Counted from the stretch's first letter, positions 8,178-17,238 are shown. The stretch: 64,000 bases of DNA from Actinokineospora alba (GCF_004362515.1 NZ_SNXU01000001.1:2170001-2234000), one strand, 5' to 3'. A program made the numbers and translations. Notes: generated from the letters alone by a model not told the origin.

Positions 8178-9433
8178 GCGTTTTCGACATGATCGAGTCC
8201 GAGGTTCGGAGCTATTGCCGCAGCTGGCCGGTGACATTCGACCGGGCGACCGGAAGTCGCATCTTCGATGAGAATGGCCAGGGCTACCTCGACTTCTTCG
8301 CCGGAGCCGGAGCGCTCAATTACGGGCACAACAACCCGATTCTGAAACAGGCCGTGATCGACTACATCCAGCGCGACGGCGTGACGCACTCGCTGGACAT
8401 GCAGACCGTCGCCAAGCGGGACTTCCTGGAGACCTTCAGCGAGACGGTGCTCGCTCCCCGCGAGCTCGACTACAAGATCATGTTCCCGGGACCGGCGGGC
8501 GCGAACGCCGTCGAGGCGGCGCTGAAGCTGGCCCGCAAGGTCACCGGCCGCGAGTCGATCATCAACTTCACCAACGCCTTCCACGGCATGACGCTGGGCG
8601 CGCTGTCGGTCACCGGCAACTCGCTCAAGCGCGGCGGCGCGGGCGTCCCGCTGGTGCACGCCACCCCGATGCCGTTCGACAACTACCTCGACGGCCTCAC
8701 CCCGGACTTCATGCTGTTCGAACGGCTGCTCAAGGACAGCGGCAGCGGCCTCAACGAGCCCGCCGCGGTCATCGTGGAGACCGTGCAGGGCGAGGGCGGG
8801 ATCAACGTCGCCAGCGTCGAGTGGCTGCGCAGCCTCTCGGAGCTGTGCCAACGCCAGGGCATCCTGCTGATCGTCGACGACGTGCAGATGGGCTGTGGCC
8901 GGACCGGTCCGTTCTTCAGCTTCGAGGCCGCGGGCATCAAACCCGACATCGTCTGCCTGTCGAAGTCCATCGGCGGCTACGGGCTGCCGCTGGGCCTGAC
9001 CCTGCTGCGTCCCGAACTCGACGTGTGGGAGCCGGGCGAGCACAACGGCACCTTCCGCGGGATCAACCCGGCGTTCGTCGCCTCCACCGAGGCCCTGAAG
9101 ACCTACTGGACCGACGACACGCTGGAGAAGTCCACGCTGGCCAAGGGCGAGCAGGTCGGCCGCGCGCTGACCGACCTCGCGCTGGCCTACCCCGAGGCCG
9201 CCCTCAAGGCCAAGGGCCGCGGCCTGGCCCGCGGCCTGCAGTTCGCCGACGGCGACATCGCGGGCAAGGTCTGCCGCGCCGCGTTCGACCGGGGGCTGCT
9301 GATGGAGACCTCCGGCCCCGACGGCGAGGTCGCCAAGATCATGCCGCCGCTCACCGTCACCGACGCCGAGTTGGAGGAAGGCCTGGCGATCGTCGACGAC
9401 GCCGTCGCCGCGACCCTGGGGGTCCTGCGGTGA
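8174..9433 (+). CDS. ectB: Diaminobutyrate--2-oxoglutarate aminotransferase
   Basis: 419 residues, class III PLP aminotransferase. It converts L-aspartate 4-semialdehyde to L-2,4-diaminobutyrate with glutamate as donor. The PLP lysine is K264 in LSKSIGGYG, the cofactor aspartate lies in LIVDDVQMGCGRTG (residues 232-245), and the substrate loop GPAGANAVEAALKLAR is intact. Second gene of ectABCD, GTG start overlapping ectA by 4 nt and its stop overlapping ectC by 4 nt. Length is normal for EctB. Confidence 0.96.
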   Translation: MSVFDMIESEVRSYCRSWPVTFDRATGSRIFDENGQGYLDFFAGAGALNYGHNNPILKQAVIDYIQRDGVTHSLDMQTVAKRDFLETFSETVLAPRELDYKIMFPGPAGANAVEAALKLARKVTGRESIINFTNAFHGMTLGALSVTGNSLKRGGAGVPLVHATPMPFDNYLDGLTPDFMLFERLLKDSGSGLNEPAAVIVETVQGEGGINVASVEWLRSLSELCQRQGILLIVDDVQMGCGRTGPFFSFEAAGIKPDIVCLSKSIGGYGLPLGLTLLRPELDVWEPGEHNGTFRGINPAFVASTEALKTYWTDDTLEKSTLAKGEQVGRALTDLALAYPEAALKAKGRGLARGLQFADGDIAGKVCRAAFDRGLLMETSGPDGEVAKIMPPLTVTDAELEEGLAIVDDAVAATLGVLR

Positions 9434-9831
9434 TCGTCCGCTCGGTGCACGACCTGACCGACACCGAACGCGACGTCAAGACCCCGACCTGGCGCAGCAA
9501 GCGGATCATCCTCGCGCAGGAGGGTGTCGGCTTCTCCGTGCACGAGACGACGCTGGAACCGGGGACGGTCAACGACTTCTGGTACGCCAACCACGTCGAG
9601 GCCGTGTTCGTCGTCGAGGGCGACGGCGAGCTGCTCGACAAGGAGACCGGCGAGACCCACGTGCTCGCGCCCGGATCGCTCTACCTGCTCGACGGCAACG
9701 AGCGTCACCAGCTCCGGCCGAAGACCCGCATGCGCACGGTCTGCGTGTTCAACCCGCCCGTGACCGGCCGCGAGGTGCACGACGAGAACGGCGTGTACCC
9801 GCTGCTGACGACCGAAGGAGAAGCGCGGTGA
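9430..9831 (+). CDS. ectC: L-ectoine synthase
   Basis: 133 residues, cupin fold. It cyclises N4-acetyl-diaminobutyrate to ectoine. It begins MIVRSVHDLTDTERDV, the canonical EctC N-terminus, and carries the cupin metal-site region (WYANHVEAVFVVEGDGEL) and the C-terminal FNPPVTGREVHDENGVYP signature. The GTG start overlaps the ectB stop (GTGA) and fixes the N-terminus; the frame is open upstream but that part is only the antiparallel shadow of ectB. The stop overlaps ectD by 4 nt. Confidence 0.96.
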   Translation: MIVRSVHDLTDTERDVKTPTWRSKRIILAQEGVGFSVHETTLEPGTVNDFWYANHVEAVFVVEGDGELLDKETGETHVLAPGSLYLLDGNERHQLRPKTRMRTVCVFNPPVTGREVHDENGVYPLLTTEGEAR

Positions 9832-10700
9832 CGCTCTCGACCCAGGACCGCTACCGGACCCGCACCCGCGACCGGCTCGAGCCGATCTCCCGGATCGAGC
9901 CGACCGTCTGGTCCGGAGTGGACGGACCGATCGACGCGGAGACGCTGGTCGCCCACGACGCGCGCGGCTTCTCGGTGTTCCAGGACCTGCTCGGCCCCTC
10001 CGAGGTGCGCGCGTTCCAGGACGAGCTGCGGCGGCTGTCCACTGACGACAAGCTCAAGGCCGACGAGCGCACGATCGTCGAGTCGAAGTCGCAGGAGGTC
10101 CGCTCGATCTTCGAGGTGCACAAGATCAGCGACCTGATCGCCGAACTGGTGCGCGACCCCCGGGTGATCGAGCGGGCGCGGCAGATCCTCGGCTCCGAGG
10201 TCTACATCCACCAGAGCCGGGTCAACTACATGCCGGGCTTCCGCGGCAAGGGTTTCTACTGGCACTCGGACTTCGAGACCTGGCACGCCGAGGACGGCAT
10301 GCCGAGCCCGCGCGCGGTGAGCATGTCGATCGCGCTGACCGACAACTTCCCGTTCAACGGCGGCCTGATGGTCATGCCCGGCTCGCAGCGCACGTTCATC
10401 CCGTGCGTCGGCGAGACGCCCGACCAGCACTACAAGGCGTCGCTGTCGATGCAGGAGATCGGCGTGCCCAGCGAAGCCGACATCACCACCCTCGCCAACG
10501 CGTGCGGCATCGAGCAGTTCACCGGGCCCGCCGGGTCGGCGCTGATGTTCGACTCCAACGTCATGCACGGATCGGGCAGCAACATCACGCCGTTCCCGCG
10601 GTCCAACATCTTTGTCGTGTTCAACAGTGTGGAGAACGAAGTGGTGGAGCCGTTCGCCGCGGCTCAGCCGCGGCCGTCCTTCATCGCGGCCAGAAGGTGA
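9828..10700 (+). CDS. ectD: Ectoine 5-hydroxylase
   Basis: 290 residues, Fe(II)/2-oxoglutarate-dependent dioxygenase of the PhyH superfamily. It hydroxylates ectoine to 5-hydroxyectoine. The iron ligands H146 and D148 lie in the EctD signature FYWHSDFETWHAEDGMP, and the third ligand is H248 in VMHGSGSN. Last gene of ectABCD, coupled to ectC by a GTGA overlap. Presence of ectD shows that the host can make the hydroxylated compatible solute, a thermoprotectant as well as an osmoprotectant. No dedicated transporter or ask gene is adjacent. Confidence 0.95.
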   Translation: MTLSTQDRYRTRTRDRLEPISRIEPTVWSGVDGPIDAETLVAHDARGFSVFQDLLGPSEVRAFQDELRRLSTDDKLKADERTIVESKSQEVRSIFEVHKISDLIAELVRDPRVIERARQILGSEVYIHQSRVNYMPGFRGKGFYWHSDFETWHAEDGMPSPRAVSMSIALTDNFPFNGGLMVMPGSQRTFIPCVGETPDQHYKASLSMQEIGVPSEADITTLANACGIEQFTGPAGSALMFDSNVMHGSGSNITPFPRSNIFVVFNSVENEVVEPFAAAQPRPSFIAARR

Positions 10701-10834
10701 CCGATCGCTCGCGGTTTGTTAAGTTGTCGCGAACCGCGATGCGGAGATGCTTCGTCGGATGTTGACCAAGAGCCCGCTGTGACCGCACTCGGGGTGCAGT
10801 CCGGTGCGCTGTCGGTCAACTTCGATGGAGAGTG

Positions 10835-10876
10835 CGCCCGGGGTCGTCCGAATCGGGAACGGACGGACCCCGGGCG
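10835..10876 (+). terminator. Terminator-like hairpin downstream of ectABCD
   Basis: CGCCCGGGGTCGTCCG (10835-10850) pairs with CGGACGGACCCCGGGCG (10860-10876) with one bulged base and a 9-nt loop. It lies in the 294-base gap between ectD and the SARP regulator, which otherwise holds no gene I can support. Confidence 0.65.
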
Positions 10877-10994
10877 TACGCCAATCGGCTGACTCTTCGA
10901 GTACCCCCTACGTCACCACCCGTTTGCCCATAGGTTGTCCAGCGGTGTGTGAACGCGCCCGTGGGGACGGGCGCGTCAACCGGGGGGTGGCGGG

Positions 10995-13766
10995 GTGGAT
11001 TCAAGTGATGACGACGGGCCGCGGTTCTGCGTGCTCGGCCCGGTCGGTGTGGCGGTGGGGGACCAGCTGCACTCCATCGGCGGGCCGGGACTGCGGGGGC
11101 TGCTCGCGATCCTGCTCTTGGAACCCAATCAGGTGGTTCCGATCGAGCGGATCGTCGATGTGCTGTGGGACCACGAACCGCCCGTGACGGCCCGCACGAT
11201 CGTGCAGGGCTATGTGTCCCGCACGCGCAAGTGGCTGTCCACAGTGGACTCGACGACGTCGATCGAGACGACCGGGGCGGGCTACCAGCTGGTGATCGAC
11301 GAGAGCCGGATCGACGTCTCGATGGCCCGCCGGCTGCTCGCGGGGGCCCGTGGGCGTGAGCCCGAGGTCCGCTCGGAGATGCTCGCCCGGGCACAGGCGC
11401 TGTGGCGCGGGCCGGAGCTGTCCGACATCGGCGACCGGGTCCGGGCCCCGGAACTCGCCGAGCTGCGGCTCGCGGTGATCGAGGCCCGCATCGACGCCGA
11501 CCTCGAACTCGGCAGGCACGACGACGTGATCGGCGAACTAGCCGCGCTGGTCGACACCCATCCGTTCCGGGAGCACCTCGTCGGGCAGCTGGTCCTGGCG
11601 CTCTACCGGTCGGGTAGGCGCGCGGGTGCGCTGGAGATCTACCAGCGCTTCGCTCAGCGGGCGGCGGGCGAGCTTGGCCTCGACCCGGGCCCTGGCCTGC
11701 GTGAGCTGCACAGCCGGGTGCTGCGCGACGACGCGCGGCTGCTCAAGCCACGGGCGGAGCCAGTGGTCAGCCCGCGGCTCGGGGTGCTGAACCCGGCGCA
11801 GCTTCCCGCGCCGCCGTCAGGCTTCGCCGGGCGCGAGTCGGAGCTGGCGTGGCTCGACGGGGTGCGCGGCGCGGGGGTCGCGGTGCTCGCCGGTCCGGCG
11901 GGGATCGGGAAGAGTGCCCTGGCGCTGCTGTGGGGCAGCCAGGTCGCGCGGGAGTTCGTCCACGGGCAGTTGTACGTGTCGCTGCGTGGGTTCGACCCCA
12001 GGCACCCGCCGCTCGACGCGGCTGACGTGCTCACCCGGTTCCTCCTGTCGCTCGGTGTGGCCGCGGTGGACATCCCGTCCGACGTGGCCGAGCGGGCCGC
12101 GCTCTACCGGTCGCTGCTGGCCGACCGCAAGGTCCTCGTGCTGCTCGACGACGCCCGCGACTCCGAGCAGGTCCGGCCGCTGCTGCCGGGGGCCGGACGG
12201 TCGTTGGTGCTGGTCACGAGCAGGCGAAGACTCGACGGACTGGTCGCCGACGGCGCGCGGCTGCGGGTCGTGGACACCCTCGCCGCCGACGCCGCCGTGC
12301 AGCTGATCGAGCACGCGGCGGGCCCGCCGCTCAACGCGGCCGAACGCGCGCAGCGGGCACGGCTGGCCCGGCTGTGCGGGTTCCTGCCGCTGGCGCTGCG
12401 GATCGCGGGCGCACGGCTCGCTGTCAGTCCACAGTGGACTGTCGGTGACCTGGTGGCGGAGCTGTCCGACGAGCGCACCCGGCTGGGCGCCCTCGATGTG
12501 GAGGACGCGAACACCAGCGTCCGGGCCGCCCTGGACGTCACGGTCCGCCGTCTCGACGAGCCGCACGCGGCCACCCTGCGGGCGCTGGGCGCGTTTCCGG
12601 GGCTGTGGGTGAGCCCGTACGCGGTGGCCGCGCTGTGCGGGACGGATGTGGGGCGGGCGCGGGCCAGGCTGCGGGTGCTCGCCGGGTCGTTCCTGGTCTC
12701 GGAACTGGACCGCGACGTCTACGGCATGCACGACCTGGTCCGCCTCTTCGCGCGCGAACTCGCCGGGTCCGGCGTGGAGTCGCTGCGGGCGGTGGCCGGG
12801 CACTACCTCTACGCCGCCGACGCGTGCCGCCGACACCTGCGCGCGGTCGACGACGACATCACGCCCGCCGCGGCACCGTGTCCGGACATCCCCGACCGCG
12901 AAGCCGCGCTGGACTGGTTCGACCGCGAGTGGCCCAACCTGATCGCGGTCGCCGCGGCCTGCGCCGACGCGGGCCTGCACCGGGAGGTCTGGCAGCTGGC
13001 CCGGGTCGCGGGCGACTACCGCCGGGTCCGCTCCCGCCGCGACGACTGGGAATGGCTGCTGGACATGGGTCTCACGTCGGCCCGAGCGTGCGGGGAGGTG
13101 CGCGGCCAGGTGCTGCTGCACCTGAGCCGCTGCGTCCTGCTGAGCCGCTTCGGCGCCGAACACGAGACAACGGCCGACGCGGACGCCGCTGTGATGCTCG
13201 CTGCGGACCTCGGCGAGCCCAAACTCAGCGCGATGGCGCACAACACGCGGGCCAGCGCCTGGTACGGCCAGAAGCGCTTCGCGGAAGCCCTCGGCGGCTA
13301 CCAGGAGGCCCTGTCGCTGGCGCGGGTCGCGGGGTACCGGCTGGGGGAGGCGAACCTGCACAACAACATCGCCCAGGTCCACCGGAACCTGGGCGAGCCG
13401 CGGGAGGCGCTGCGGCCCCAGCGGACGGCGGTGGAGCTGTACCGGGAGGTCGGGGACCTCGGCTTCATGGGCTTGGCACTGGCGAACCTGGCCGAGCTGG
13501 AACACGAACTGGGCCTGCTGACGGAGTCCGCCGCCAACGCACGGGAGGCGGTGGCGTTGGCGGAGGTCAACGGCCTGGAACTCACGGAGGCCTTCGCCCG
13601 CGAAGTCCTGGCCCGCACCCTGCGCGACAGCGGCGACATAGCGGGCGCCCGCACCGAACTGGTGATCGCGATCGAACGCTACCGCCAGGCCCAATCCCCA
13701 GCCGCCGACGCCGCCCGCGCGGCCTTGGCGTCCCTTCCGCCCAGCGAGGACCCAAGCCGAGCTTGA
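10995..13766 (+). CDS. AfsR/SARP-type transcriptional regulator (wHTH-BTAD-NB-ARC-TPR)
   Basis: 923 residues. Residues ~10-95 form the OmpR-like winged helix (LGPVGVAVGD...GLRGLLAILLLEPNQVV), ~100-250 the bacterial transcriptional activation domain (SRIDVSMARRLLAGAR...GELGLDPGPGLRELHSRVL), ~275-560 an NB-ARC STAND ATPase with P-loop GPAGIGKSAL and a VLLDDARDSEQV Walker B, and ~700-900 TPR repeats (HNTRASAWYGQKRFAEALGGY). These proteins activate secondary-metabolite or stress operons when the STAND module is switched. GTG start at 10995 with a run of G upstream. It follows the ectoine operon in the same direction, but no biosynthetic cluster is in the window, so its target is unknown. Confidence 0.9.
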   Translation: MDSSDDDGPRFCVLGPVGVAVGDQLHSIGGPGLRGLLAILLLEPNQVVPIERIVDVLWDHEPPVTARTIVQGYVSRTRKWLSTVDSTTSIETTGAGYQLVIDESRIDVSMARRLLAGARGREPEVRSEMLARAQALWRGPELSDIGDRVRAPELAELRLAVIEARIDADLELGRHDDVIGELAALVDTHPFREHLVGQLVLALYRSGRRAGALEIYQRFAQRAAGELGLDPGPGLRELHSRVLRDDARLLKPRAEPVVSPRLGVLNPAQLPAPPSGFAGRESELAWLDGVRGAGVAVLAGPAGIGKSALALLWGSQVAREFVHGQLYVSLRGFDPRHPPLDAADVLTRFLLSLGVAAVDIPSDVAERAALYRSLLADRKVLVLLDDARDSEQVRPLLPGAGRSLVLVTSRRRLDGLVADGARLRVVDTLAADAAVQLIEHAAGPPLNAAERAQRARLARLCGFLPLALRIAGARLAVSPQWTVGDLVAELSDERTRLGALDVEDANTSVRAALDVTVRRLDEPHAATLRALGAFPGLWVSPYAVAALCGTDVGRARARLRVLAGSFLVSELDRDVYGMHDLVRLFARELAGSGVESLRAVAGHYLYAADACRRHLRAVDDDITPAAAPCPDIPDREAALDWFDREWPNLIAVAAACADAGLHREVWQLARVAGDYRRVRSRRDDWEWLLDMGLTSARACGEVRGQVLLHLSRCVLLSRFGAEHETTADADAAVMLAADLGEPKLSAMAHNTRASAWYGQKRFAEALGGYQEALSLARVAGYRLGEANLHNNIAQVHRNLGEPREALRPQRTAVELYREVGDLGFMGLALANLAELEHELGLLTESAANAREAVALAEVNGLELTEAFAREVLARTLRDSGDIAGARTELVIAIERYRQAQSPAADAARAALASLPPSEDPSRA

Positions 13767-13782
13767 ACCCCGCTGTACCAGC

Positions 13783-13806
13783 GCAAACCCCCCACTCAGG
13801 GGTTGC
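13783..13806 (+). terminator. Weak terminator-like hairpin after the SARP gene
   Basis: GCAAACCCC pairs with GGGGTTGC around a 7-nt loop with one bulged A. It lies 17 bases after the SARP stop. It is short, so the call is tentative. Confidence 0.4.
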
Positions 13807-13876
13807 TCTGTCCGCGTGACATGACATCACTCGGCGGCATCTCGGTAGGATCCCCGGCCATGATCGAGGTCGCCGC

Positions 13877-14386
13877 GTGCCGCTGACGAACCCCTGGCTG
13901 GCCGAGCCCACACCGACCGGCAAACTCGACCGCGAACAGCTCGACGAGCGCATCCTCAACCTGCTGTCGTCACAGAACATGTGCGTGCTCGCAACCGCTG
14001 GGCCGGACGGGCCGCTGGCCACCCCGGTGCGTTATTACCCGCTCGGCTTCGCGGTGCTGTTCACTGCCGCGCGGCGCTCGCCGAAGCTGCGGAACATCGC
14101 CGCCGACCCACGCGTGTCGGTCGGTGTCTTCGCGCCATTGGTCGGGGCGGCGAGCAGCCGTGGCGCTCAACTGTTCGGCACCGCGCGGGTGCTCGACCCG
14201 GACCACCCCGACCGCGCCCACTACTGGGAGGCGTTCAGGTGGGAGAACGAGCACGCGGAACGCGGCAGGCCGTTGTCCGAGCCGCCACGCGACACGCTCG
14301 TGGTCATCGAGGCGGATCGGATCGTCTATACCGAGCACTGGCTGAGTCGTGAGGGCTTCGCGCCACGCCAGTTCTGGCGCCGTTGA
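13877..14386 (+). CDS. Pyridoxamine 5'-phosphate oxidase-like flavin/F420 protein
   Basis: 169 residues with the split-barrel FMN-binding fold of the PPOX/FDR superfamily: NMCVLATAGPDGPLATPVRYYPLGFAVLFTAARRSPKLRNIAADPRVSVGVFAP follows the usual strand order with the cofactor phosphate loop region (shown here only to define the frame; key residues are R48, the KLRN segment and the RIVYTEHW C-terminal strand). Such proteins bind FMN, F420 or heme and reduce small molecules; the cofactor cannot be told from sequence alone. Start chosen at GTG 13877. Not obviously in an operon. Confidence 0.75.
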   Translation: MPLTNPWLAEPTPTGKLDREQLDERILNLLSSQNMCVLATAGPDGPLATPVRYYPLGFAVLFTAARRSPKLRNIAADPRVSVGVFAPLVGAASSRGAQLFGTARVLDPDHPDRAHYWEAFRWENEHAERGRPLSEPPRDTLVVIEADRIVYTEHWLSREGFAPRQFWRR

Positions 14387-14531
14387 GAACGCGTTCGCCC
14401 GTCTTGGCGGACAACCAGCCCCGCGTTTAGCGAGGATTTAGCGGGCCTGATCGAGTCGCCGGCAGGGTTGCCCGCGGCGCCCAGTCAGGTGCCATTGGGC
14501 TGCGCGGCTTGGGGGTGCGCGGCCCGGACGT

Positions 14532-14568
14532 ACCGGCCGGCGCTCCTGGGGGGAGAGAGCCGGCCGGT
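14532..14568. terminator. Perfect 10-bp stem hairpin
   Basis: ACCGGCCGGC (14532-14541) and GCCGGCCGGT (14559-14568) form a perfect stem with a 17-nt loop, followed on the + strand by CGTTTGTCC. It could terminate the PPOX-like gene ~145 bases upstream or be part of a small structured RNA; the intervening 14387-14531 holds no gene. Confidence 0.5.
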
Positions 14569-14587
14569 CGTTTGTCCGGGTAAGGGT

Positions 14588-14650
14588 CTAGGTCCAGTCC
14601 TGTAAGTCCGGCACACGGTATTCGCACCGGACTTACAGGACAGGACCTAG
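14588..14650. repeat. Long 24-bp inverted repeat overlapping the SGNH hydrolase stop
   Basis: Left arm 14588-14611 and right arm 14627-14650 are complementary over 24 bases with one mismatch, around a 15-nt loop. The core half is GTCCTGTAAGTCCGG. The right arm contains the stop codon of the minus-strand SGNH hydrolase gene (14647-14649). A terminator for that gene is the simplest reading, but the stem is unusually long and AT-richer than nearby terminators. Confidence 0.75.
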
Positions 14651-15450
14651 ACGTTGGCCGCGTGGTCGTCGCCCCGGTACGGGCGGGACTCGCGGTAGGG
14701 GCGCAGTTCCCGGTGCTTCGGCGCGAGGCCGTCGCCCATCGACTCGCCCATGATCTGCCTGCGGATCCACGGGATCAGGTGCGTCGTGGTCCACGCGAGG
14801 TCGGCCTGCCGCGAGTGCAGCCACGGCTTGGGCTCCTCCGGCGGCAGCGGCTCACGCCAGTCGTCGTCCGTTCGCACCGACAGGGCCTCCGCGACCCGCA
14901 GGGCGATGCGCCGGTGGCCGTCGCTCGAGAAGTGCAGCCGGTCGTCGCACCAGGAGCGGCGGTCGTGGAGGACCTTCATGGACCACAGGTCGACCAGGAT
15001 CGCGCCGTGGCGCTCGGCGATCGCGTGCAGGTGTCCGTTGTAGATCGCGACCTTGCCGCGCACCCGGCGCAGCAGCGGCTGCACCTGCGGGTCGGGTCCG
15101 GTGAACATCACGACCGTGCACCCCGCCGCCCGCAGTTCGATGACGGCTTCCTCGAACAGCGCCGCCACGTTGTCGGCGTCGCGGCCGGGGGTGATCAGGT
15201 CGTTCCCGCCGCCGCACAGGGTCACCAGATCCGGGCGCGTGCGCACCGCGATCGGCACCTGTTCGTCGATGATCTCCTGGAGCATCTTCCCGCGCAGCGC
15301 CAGATTGGCGTACTGGAAGCCCGGACTCTGCTCCGCCATCATCGCCGCCAGGCGGTCCGCCCAGCCCACGAAGTGGCCGTCCGGACCCTCGTCACTCATC
15401 CCCTCGGTGAAGCTGTCACCGATCGCGACCCAACTCGTCCACCCGTGCAC
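14647..15450 (-). CDS. SGNH/GDSL-family hydrolase
   Basis: 267 residues from a GTG start with GGAGGGGG upstream (15456-15463). Block I is WVAIGDSFTEGMSDE near the N-terminus (catalytic Ser in GDS), block II is LRGKML, block III LVTLCGGGNDL and block V DRLHFSSDGHRRIA (catalytic Asp and His). There is no signal peptide, so it probably acts in the cytoplasm on an acyl or acetyl ester of unknown identity. The last codons extend into a long inverted repeat. An upstream in-frame start would add a leader overlapping the neighbouring divergent region and is not needed. Confidence 0.85.
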   Translation of the reverse strand: MHGWTSWVAIGDSFTEGMSDEGPDGHFVGWADRLAAMMAEQSPGFQYANLALRGKMLQEIIDEQVPIAVRTRPDLVTLCGGGNDLITPGRDADNVAALFEEAVIELRAAGCTVVMFTGPDPQVQPLLRRVRGKVAIYNGHLHAIAERHGAILVDLWSMKVLHDRRSWCDDRLHFSSDGHRRIALRVAEALSVRTDDDWREPLPPEEPKPWLHSRQADLAWTTTHLIPWIRRQIMGESMGDGLAPKHRELRPYRESRPYRGDDHAANV

Positions 15451-15644
15451 AGCCGTCCCCCTCCCGCCGAGAGCCGATCTATCTCCCACCCCGATCAAAC
15501 GCCCAGAATGCCGTGGCATTCCCGACCTACGCCACCGTCGGTTACCGAAGCGTAGAATCAGTCACCGCTGGTGACCACTCATTTCCTGTCCGATATCCCG
15601 AGTTAGGGCTACCTAACAGATTCGGCGTACGGCAGGCTGTACGC

Positions 15645-16283
15645 GTGGCCGCCTCTTCCGACACCCTCGCCGACCTGCTCGGCGGGCGTCGGGGCGCGGT
15701 CGACGCCACCGTACCGCCTTTGGCCTTCCTGTTCGGCTGGTTGCTGACGGATCACCACATCGGTTGGGGCGCGGGCGCGGCCGTCGCCGCTGCCAGTGCT
15801 TTGTGCGCCTATCGGCTGATCACTGGGGCGAAAATCACAGCCGCGCTGGGCGGTCTCGCCGCGATCATCGCCGCCGCACTCGTCGTCCTCTACACCGGCC
15901 GCGCCGAGGACTTCTTCCTGCTGCGGCTGCTCGTCAACATCGCCAGCGGGCTCGCCTGGGCGGTGTCCATCCTGATCCGCTGGCCGCTGCTCGGGGTGGT
16001 CGTCGGCGCGATCCTCGGGCAGCGGGCGCGCTGGCGGCGCGACCCGGACCTGCTGCGCGCGTACGGCCGGGCGAGTTGGGTGTGGGTCTTCGGCCAGTAC
16101 GGCGTCCGCACCCTGGTCTTCGGCGCGCTCTGGCTCTCGGGCAACGCCCTCGCGCTCGGCATCGCGCAGGTGGCGCTGTCCTGGCCGCTCGTCGGAGTCG
16201 TCGTCGCGGCCAGCGCGGTCATCCTGCGCCGCTCGCTGCCCGACGATCACCCCGGCCTACGCCACCCGCGTATCCCCGCCTAA
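15645..16283 (+). CDS. DUF3159 family integral membrane protein
   Basis: 212 residues from the GTG at 15645. About six hydrophobic segments are visible (VPPLAFLFGWLL, GAAVAAASALCAY, AALGGLAAIIAAALVVLY, LLVNIASGLAWAVSIL, LVFGALWLSGNALALGIA, WPLVGVVVAASAVIL). The N-terminal SSDTLADLLGGRRGAVDATVPPLAF and the WPLLGVVVGAI...RDPDLLRAY region are characteristic of DUF3159, found throughout actinobacteria, often near DUF3710 and OB-fold genes. Function unknown. The frame is open to 15513 but the upstream part lacks hydrophobic or conserved sequence. It overlaps the convergent kinase gene by 4 nt. Confidence 0.75.
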   Translation: MAASSDTLADLLGGRRGAVDATVPPLAFLFGWLLTDHHIGWGAGAAVAAASALCAYRLITGAKITAALGGLAAIIAAALVVLYTGRAEDFFLLRLLVNIASGLAWAVSILIRWPLLGVVVGAILGQRARWRRDPDLLRAYGRASWVWVFGQYGVRTLVFGALWLSGNALALGIAQVALSWPLVGVVVAASAVILRRSLPDDHPGLRHPRIPA

Positions 16284-17218
16284 ACCACCGTCACGCCGCC
16301 ACACGGGTGCGGCACGCCCGCCCCGAACGCCGCGCGCGCCGCCAACCAGCCCGCCCCCGCGACCCCGTCCTTCGCGGTCCGCACGTCGTAGCCGTCCAGG
16401 ATCGCGCGAAGCCGCGCCCCGATAGGCGTGTCCGGCCCCGCCACCGTTCCGACCAGCACGATCGGACCGCCGGACCACGCCTGCTCCGCCTGCGACGCCA
16501 AGGCCCGAGCCGCCCGTTCGATGATGTCGGCGGCCTCCGGATCGCCCGCGTGCAGGCTGACCAGCGGCGCGAACCGGGCCAGCCGCACCGGGGCGTCCGC
16601 GTTCACCGCCCTGATCAACCGGGCGAAAGCGTTGTCCGGCCCGCCGATCGCGAGATCGAGAACAGCCGACGCCAGGGGCCCGAGCCGGTCGCCCCGCTGC
16701 ACCGCCTGAATCGTCGTCCGAACCGCTTCCCGCCCGATCCAGAACGCTGAACCCTCGTCGCCGAGCAGCCACCCCCAGCCGCCGACCGTCGAGGCGTGCC
16801 TGCGGTCGGTGATCCGCATCGCGATGGAGCCCGTGCCCGCGATCAGGACAGTCCCATTCGGGTCGGCCGTCCCCGCCGCGAACGCGACCTCCGCGTCGGA
16901 CAGCACCGTCGCCTGCGTGTGCACGCCCGCCGCGGCCAGTGCCGACCGGAACTCCTCGGCGACCACCGGATCACTCAGTCCCGACGCGCCCGCCATCCCC
17001 AGCACGCACGAGACGGCCGTGTGCGAGCCGACCGCCGCCGCGACCGCCGCGCCGATGTTGGCCGCCGCCACCGCCGGTGGGTGCGAATTCGGGTTTCCAC
17101 CACCGGATTCGCCTCGGCCGACCACTTCGCCGGACGCGGTCACGGCCACCGCCCGAGTCGCCGTGCCACCGGCGTCGACACCTACCGCGACCTCGCCCAC
17201 CGCATCCTCCTCCGTCAT
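16280..17218 (-). CDS. N-acetylglucosamine kinase-like (BadF/BcrA ATPase family)
   Basis: 312 residues with the ASKHA sugar-kinase fold: phosphate-1 loop VGVDAGGTATRAV at residues ~9-21, phosphate-2 loop VLIAGTGSIAM, and a C-terminal adenosine loop around LVGTVAGPDTPIG. This architecture matches the eukaryote-type GlcNAc kinase/BadF family, which phosphorylates GlcNAc or similar amino sugars. Its position a few genes from DasR and a SIS-domain protein supports an amino-sugar role. ATG start at 17218; a further in-frame start 45 bases upstream would cross a palindrome. Downstream of the HxlR gene on the same strand. Confidence 0.8.
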   Translation of the reverse strand: MTEEDAVGEVAVGVDAGGTATRAVAVTASGEVVGRGESGGGNPNSHPPAVAAANIGAAVAAAVGSHTAVSCVLGMAGASGLSDPVVAEEFRSALAAAGVHTQATVLSDAEVAFAAGTADPNGTVLIAGTGSIAMRITDRRHASTVGGWGWLLGDEGSAFWIGREAVRTTIQAVQRGDRLGPLASAVLDLAIGGPDNAFARLIRAVNADAPVRLARFAPLVSLHAGDPEAADIIERAARALASQAEQAWSGGPIVLVGTVAGPDTPIGARLRAILDGYDVRTAKDGVAGAGWLAARAAFGAGVPHPCGGVTVV

Positions 17219-17220
17219 GA

Positions 17221-17238
17221 TTACGCCGTTCGGCGTAA
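17221..17238. promoter_or_regulatory. Palindrome just upstream of the sugar kinase start
   Basis: TTACGCC-GTTC-GGCGTAA is a perfect 7-bp inverted repeat, located 3 bases before the ATG of the kinase on the minus strand and 46 bases after the HxlR stop. It may be an operator (possibly for the adjacent HxlR protein) or a translational hairpin that would mask the ribosome site. Confidence 0.45.
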
